A program made the translations under genes and the position numbers. Under the pieces are notes generated by a model, which was not told where the DNA came from, did not search any database, and was given only the letters and a program-made list of their open reading frames with translations. From NCBI RefSeq assembly GCF_020379485.1, contig NC_063450.1:43614681-43678680 (forward strand): DNA of 64,000 nucleotides, in the 5' to 3' direction. Origin of the DNA: Brassica napus (taxonomy: Eukaryota; Streptophyta; Magnoliopsida; Brassicales; Brassicaceae). How positions within the stretch are numbered: the first letter of the stretch is position 1; each line of letters opens with the position of its first letter. Below, piece by piece: positions 58,138-64,000 of the stretch.

Positions 58138-58460
58138 TGGTCGGTATACCGCATGTACTATTATTTATATTATGTTATAATGGCCGGAATACCGCCTATA
58201 TTATTTATTAATATTTTAATTAATTTATTGGTCGGCCGAGCCACCTTATATTCTATTTATTGTTAACTGGACGGCCGAGCCGCCTTTATTTTCTGTTTGT
58301 TGTTAACTGGACGGCCGAGCCGCCTTTATTTTCTGTTTGTTGTTAACTGGTCGGCTGAGCCACCTTATATTTTGTTTATTGCTAATTGGTCGGCCGAGCC
58401 GCCGTATAATTTATTTATTATTCTGCATTGACCGGCTGAGCCGTCGCATAATTTATTATC
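58138..58460 (+). repeat. 40-bp minisatellite with CGGCCGAGCCGCC core
   Basis: Six units with cores at 58233, 58272, 58312, 58352, 58391 and 58433 (spacing 39-42 bp), plus two looser units before them. Each has a GC-rich, partly palindromic core (GGTCGGCCGAGCCGCC) in AT-rich spacer, right after the primer-binding site of the LTR element. Confidence 0.85.
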
Positions 58461-61400
58461 ATAACAAAAAATATTTATTCACCATAATTTTTATTTTTAT
58501 CAAAATTTTATGAAATTTAATAGATTTGATTGATCGTTTAATACGATATTTTCAGACTGATTTTTAGTGCACTCGATTTAACCCCAACGGTCACAAAGAA
58601 AATTTTTCAAAAATTTCCCCTTTCTCCAACGGTCATGAACAGTGATTTTCATCTATAAATACAACTCATTTTCACTCCATTTCATCATCCAAAACATTTC
58701 ATCTTCTCTCAAAAAAAAAAAAATTCAAATCGCTCTCCTCCGATTTTTCATTTCAAGAAAGATGATTCGCGCACTTTTGTTTTAATGTGTCATTTTTATT
58801 TGTGTTTCTATTTATGGTTTATTCGTTGGAGAATTTACTCCGAGTGAATTTAAGATGAATATCGGTTTAATTTTCTTTACATCGCTTCTCCTTGTAATTG
58901 CTTGCATGATTAATGTAAACGGTTTTTAAATTATGAAGTTCATAATAAATGGTTCATTTTAAAATTGCGAAATTCTAAAAAAAATATATATATATATATA
59001 TATAGTCATTTTAGACGATGATATATATATATATATCAACGCTTGTCTATATGTAAGAATAATAGTTATTTGATGAATTAAATTTTGCTTATTATACTTT
59101 AATATGCTTCATCGTTTAATGGTATTAAGGAAACATACTTTATGATTCATGGTCTAACATCATAAAAGAAATTATTTGTAATCGGTTAGTTTTGTAGTCG
59201 ATTAGTCTTTGGTCTAATATCATAAAAGAATTTGGATTATATGTTGATATTTACTAATGTAATGGCCATGTTTATATGAGCAAAATTTAAAGTTTTCAGG
59301 ATTGTGTATTCTCTCGGAAAGATATGTACAAGTTATCAGCCAATTCAGAAACGTGAACAGCTGAAACTTTCATCGCCGATATACTTCTGTTTATAAGATA
59401 AGTATTTTATGCTTTATATACAAGTTTAACAAACTTGATTAGATAAATCAATTTGCATGAAGTTGGCAGTGATATAAATTTGTTCATTAAATTGATTGAT
59501 AGGTTAAACTTTGTTAAAAAGCATGAGAGTAATAATATAGTCTATATAATAATTACTATGAAAGTTTTATTTATTTTCTGATATAATAAGACACCTTTGT
59601 TAATACATATTTATATATATTTGAAATATTTTGATTTTATTACCATTTATATTGAGGATTTTAAGTTTAAAGCTTGACTCTAAAAGATCCATAAGTTTTG
59701 GAGAATAATATATATAAAAAAGGTATTATCACCTGAAGTGATTACCTAAAGCTCATTTTGTATTTTGCATTTAAAGATTACAAGACCTGAAGTCTGTAAA
59801 TAAAGCCAACTATGTTGGATGTTAAGTTTAAAAGTAAAATTTCTTCAAGAAATTTTTTATGATGCATATATATGAAAAATATCTATTGATAAATCACGTC
59901 TAGTTGATTATGATTCATTCTCCTGAAGAGAATATGACATTTATAAAACGTGAGCATTGGTCAAGAAAATGAACATAAAAGTGGTTTTAGACGTAAGCAT
60001 AAATGAGGTCAAGGTCCAAAGAGTTTCTTTATAGAACTCATACTCTCACTTAAAGTTGAGAAAATAAACATGGTAATAAAGAAAAGAAATTATGAATTCA
60101 TCTGAAGATGAAAGAAAATTTATTGTGTGTACAATACAAGGTAGTAAAAACTTATAGAATGCTTAAAAAGAGGATATATATGATGCTCCAGAAGTGTACA
60201 TAGTATTACTGCACATAAAAATTCAATTTAAAGTTCTTAAGAATGCAATTTAAAGTTCTTAAGGTATTGTATTTTTATAAGTATCAAAAGTTAAAAGGAT
60301 CTACGAAAAATACATAACCCATGTAGGATATGTGTTGATTAAGAAAATGAGATACATTCGAGATTGATAAACCTGTAGTATTATCATCTCGAGGGGAAGA
60401 GTTAAAGAATCTCACTTTTTATGATAAGTCAAACATCCAGAAGATTATGTTTACACTAAAACTAAGATTGATGAATTTTTCTCAAAGTAAATCCATGAGA
60501 TTTTGAGACACTTATGTTGAGACAATAAGCAAACGAAATGATATATACATTTCAATCAGAAATAATTCTCAAAGCAGTATAAGTATTTTAGAGAAAATAT
60601 CTACAGCCTCTTATATATTGTACTACACAAAGATTAGTATAATGAAGATAAATGTATAGTAAACTAGAAGTTTACATTTGGCATGAATCAGTTAGACCAT
60701 TTTGGTTCATTAATAATGCGAATATATAGGTCATATGCATAGTCATATAAGAACCAAAGATTCTTCCGAATGATTTGACATATGTTGCTTACCCATAAGA
60801 TAAAAGGGTAATATGGTTTTCACCAGCCAAAATAAGATATTGGCATAAATAACGAAGATGTTAGTGGACTGATCACCCACTATGCATTTTTATAATATTG
60901 GTGAATTCACTTCTTAAAGTCTTTAACGACTATAGCACATTCACTGAGATAAGTGCTAAACATTTTGAGCAACACTGGTTCGCATCAAGCCAATAAATAT
61001 TCACTAGTTCTCCCCATCATTGGTATAGAATCAGAAACCAATCATTTTCATCTAAGAATGTTGGATGTTGCTCCGCCACAGAGCTTCAAATGAAGATGTG
61101 TTTTCAAATGAGGTTGGAAATATATGTTGGATATAAATCTCTATTGACACTTAAGAATCCAGAGCCATCCCCGAAAAATATAAGTAAGGCTATACATGAA
61201 TTCTAAAAGTGAGTTAGTACTTCCAACATAAGGGGGAGAAAATAAACAGCTGGAAAAGAAAATAAGTTGAAATGAATTATCATTGATCCTCGGGCTAAAC
61301 ACAATGTGAAATAGAAGTCCAAAAGATAATTCATTTCAAAACTTACTAAAGCAGTTGCCAGACACGACCCATATAAATATAGTGATCAAGTCACATATAC

Positions 61401-63040
61401 CAGCTGTAAATGCTCCAATAAGAATAAATGTTCTACAAGAACAATATCAAACTGCTAGTCACGCCTGCAGCGTGGTAGACAGATTGGTTCCCAAGATAAA
61501 TCCTCGTAAATGAAAAGGAGCATATATTGATAATGGTCAAAACGAGGCAATATAGTTTTGTATGATCTCCAGAAGAGAAATTAAACATGACTGACGAAAA
61601 TTCAGGTACCTGAGACAAATGAAGAGATCTCAATAAGTTATGTCATGTATGAAACAAAATGGAACCGATAAGAAAATTGACGTCGATGATATTATACATG
61701 CAAAGTAGCAGTTGATATAATAAATGAGAAAGAGGATCATGAAAGAAAGTCTATTGAAAAGTGTACACAAAGAAATGATTGGCCAAATCAGAAAGATGCA
61801 ATAGACAAAGATATAAACTTCTTGTGAAATAGAGAAGTATTTGGACCAGTAGTCCATACACTAAAAGGTGTAAAACAAGTGAGATGTAAATGAACCGTTG
61901 CACACAAAGAAGGATCAATATGAAATTGATTGTGAAGAGACATAATTTCATATGGTAGATGCAACTAGTTTCAAGTTCCTTATAGTCTGGTAATAAAGGA
62001 AGAACTTGAATAAAACAATCCACTTGAAAAATGTTAATCCCTGAAAGTATAATCCATGAAGGATTGATGATATCAAAATCATGTTCCCGGGAACTCTGCA
62101 TATTCGATCGAATTGAAACAAACTATTTTATGGGATATATGAAATATTATAAGGTTAACAAATGTATCCATTTGTATTTATCAAGAGATTATAAATCAAT
62201 AGAATCATGATTTGAATATAATCAAAACTCCTGAAGAGTTATAGAAAAATTATATTTTGAAAGAAAACTCTTGACAATACTATATTGTTTTTATGTATTC
62301 TAAACTGGAGATCTAAAACTGAGATGTTATCATAAAGATCCTTAAAGTATTTTATTTAAGACGCTCGTATATGTTTGGTCCTGAAATACCATACGTAAGA
62401 GTGTTATTTAAGAAAATTATTAATCTTTTTCATTACTGAAAGATGTAATTTCATATGAAAAGAAAGAAAATCATAATAGTAACTTCTATAGTTACAAATG
62501 AATAATTCGTATGTACGAGACGAATTTCTATACGATTATATGTAAGAAATTTGGTTTGAAATCCAAATAGACCAATAAACTATTGTCTAAGTCAAAAGAG
62601 AATTATGGACAAGAAGTCTAAAGGCCCTAGATATCATAATAGAAATGAATAGAGTTTATTCTCTTAAGCTTAATTCTCTGAAGAGAGTTGATTGGAATGC
62701 ATATCCTGAAGATATTGTTTCCAGGGAAAGAAATATGATAGTAAGTGTGGTTGTACTCTTTTTCCTTATCATGGTTTTTTTTTTATCCCATTGGGTTTTT
62801 CCATGACAAGGTTTTAACGAGGCAACAAAGAACATACAAAAGATAGACACCCAAAGAGAATGTTACAATTTGAGAGATGAAAATCTATCATTGTTCTAAA
62901 GGTTCTATGACTACTCATTCGAGGGGGAGCTTACGTAGTTGTACTCTTTTTACTTTTAGTACGGTTTTTTCCATTGGGTTTTCCATGACTAAGTTTTTAA
63001 CGAGGCACCACGTAATACAAGATGGATGATCAAGGGGGAG

Positions 63041-63416
63041 TGTTATAAGATAAGCATTGAAATGATCATCCACCTCTTTACCAAACTCAAGCACTATGAT
63101 CATCCACTCCTTTACCAACTCAAGCACTATGATCATCTACTCATCAAGCACTATGATCACCCACTCATTTACCAAATTAAGCACCATCTTTGTTATTTTA
63201 TGTATTGTTGTTCACTATAAATACCATCACTCATCTCACTCTTTTGTACACCAAAAACAAGAACAAGAGTTTATAATCAAAGAATCATTACATTTTCTTC
63301 TTCCTTCTTATAATAAACTCTCTCCCTTATACTAGTGTTATTTGCTTCCTACGGGTATTAAATTCTACTCTTATTTAAATTTCTCGATACTATAAATTAT
63401 AAGTTATTTCATAACA
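63041..63416 (+). repeat. Young LTR element 3' LTR
   Basis: 376 bp, 99.5% identical to the 5' LTR by direct comparison. Confidence 0.92.
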
Positions 63417-63421
63417 GTTAT

Positions 63422-64000
63422 GAGTTAATCTAACTTAAACCAAAATACAATCTTTCTATATATTTCTGGCATTTTTGTAGTGATATCTAAACCTATAATT
63501 CGATCATTTTCCCGACCTACATTCTTCTTCTTCTTATTTTGAGAAACGACAATTGTACTCCGCATTAATTACAACAGACACACAGTAACAGGGACCAAGA
63601 GATGGGAATATAGAGTGCACGAGATTCCATATTGTTCATGTTTAAATTACATACGTAACAGTTTAAGAGTTATATGCAACAGTACCGCATAAGTTAAAAG
63701 AAAATAACAGTACCGCATATGCAGAATGGACCACTAATTATTCCTCAAAAACCAAAGTACAACTCTCTACTTCATCCCATACATGTGTATGTAAGTTAGT
63801 GTAAGGACCGAGGGCTAAAATAATTGCATAGGCTATATGGATAGACACAAGGGCTACATCATACATTTGTGAATATTACAATTATTTCATCAAAAGTAAA
63901 GTACTCCTCATCTATATATGTATATCATTATAGTTGTTTAAAACTTCGCTGGTGAAAAGACTAGCAAGAAAATAGAAGTTGTGAGTTTAGAAGCTACTGC
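63422..64000. other. AT-rich intergenic DNA
   Basis: No gene or element end recognised. Confidence 0.5.

Larger units (their letters stand above)
57698..63416 (+). mobile_element. Young non-coding LTR retrotransposon (copia-derived)
   Basis: Two 376-bp LTRs (57698-58073, 63041-63416; TGTTATAAGATAAG...TTTCATAACA) differ at only 2 positions. The target duplication GTTAT is on both sides (57693-57697, 63417-63421). Right after the 5' LTR is CGTTATCACCACGAT, a primer-site-like sequence; before the 3' LTR is the purine tract CAAGGGGGAG. The 5-kb interior contains no frame over about 116 codons, but decayed copia pol text and CTCGAGGGGAAGAG-type tracts remain. It probably moves only with proteins from another element. 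Confidence 0.88.

Noticed and set aside
1..64000. CRISPR array, operons, prophage or bacterial defence system
   Set aside because: The window is plainly plant nuclear DNA. The regular repeats found are minisatellites or transposon parts, without spacer-repeat structure or cas-like genes.

Overview
The window is nuclear plant DNA from the Brassicaceae, most likely Brassica, Raphanus or a close relative. The signs are spliced genes with GT-AG introns, AT-rich intergenic DNA, plant SINE, TRIM, MITE and Helitron elements, and a gene order I recognise from Arabidopsis thaliana chromosome 5 around At5g24920-At5g25020. Arabidopsis locus names come from memory and were not checked by a search.

Gene-bearing part (about 3.3-23.4 kb). 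Left to right: two tandem EDR2-C/DUF1336 genes (3306-4154 and 8685-9566, +); a two-exon gene for a 42-residue membrane protein (10552-10772, -); divergent from it, a 14-exon ABC1/UbiB atypical kinase gene (11202-15241, +); an eight-exon PP2C phosphatase gene (15646-17685, +); convergent with that, a two-exon CONSTANS-like gene, COL4 (18291-19872, -); and a GLUTAMINE DUMPER gene, GDU5 (23019-23432, -). The genes share no obvious pathway. What links them is conserved order, one divergent promoter and one convergent pair. All spliced models keep frame end to end.

Transposon-rich part. Elements lie between the genes and fill almost everything after 25 kb. Those with readable ends and target-site duplications (TSDs) are: SINEs (1255-1523, 23743-23918, 45512-45862); PIF/Harbinger derivatives (4752-5886, 54117-55205, 55233-55779, and a Tourist-like host element 54064-55229); three Mutator-type MITEs filled with degenerate telomere-like repeats (5953-6654, 6743-7450, 27390-28001); hAT-like elements (20554-21590, 34473-35126); two Helitrons (25353-26800, 40631-44791); a decayed Ty1/copia element (28790-33844); an internally deleted Ty3/gypsy chromovirus (36688-40114); an old copia-like element (46061-51887); a young LTR element with a dead interior (57698-63416); a Katydid-like TRIM (52647-53049); and a Cassandra-type solo LTR carrying 5S rRNA-like sequence (35340-35631).

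I found no CRISPR array, operon or functional tRNA/rRNA gene. The most notable structures are the 1.5-kb inverted pair of telomere-repeat MITEs, the recently inserted LTR element whose interior cannot code for protein, and the 5S-bearing LTR.
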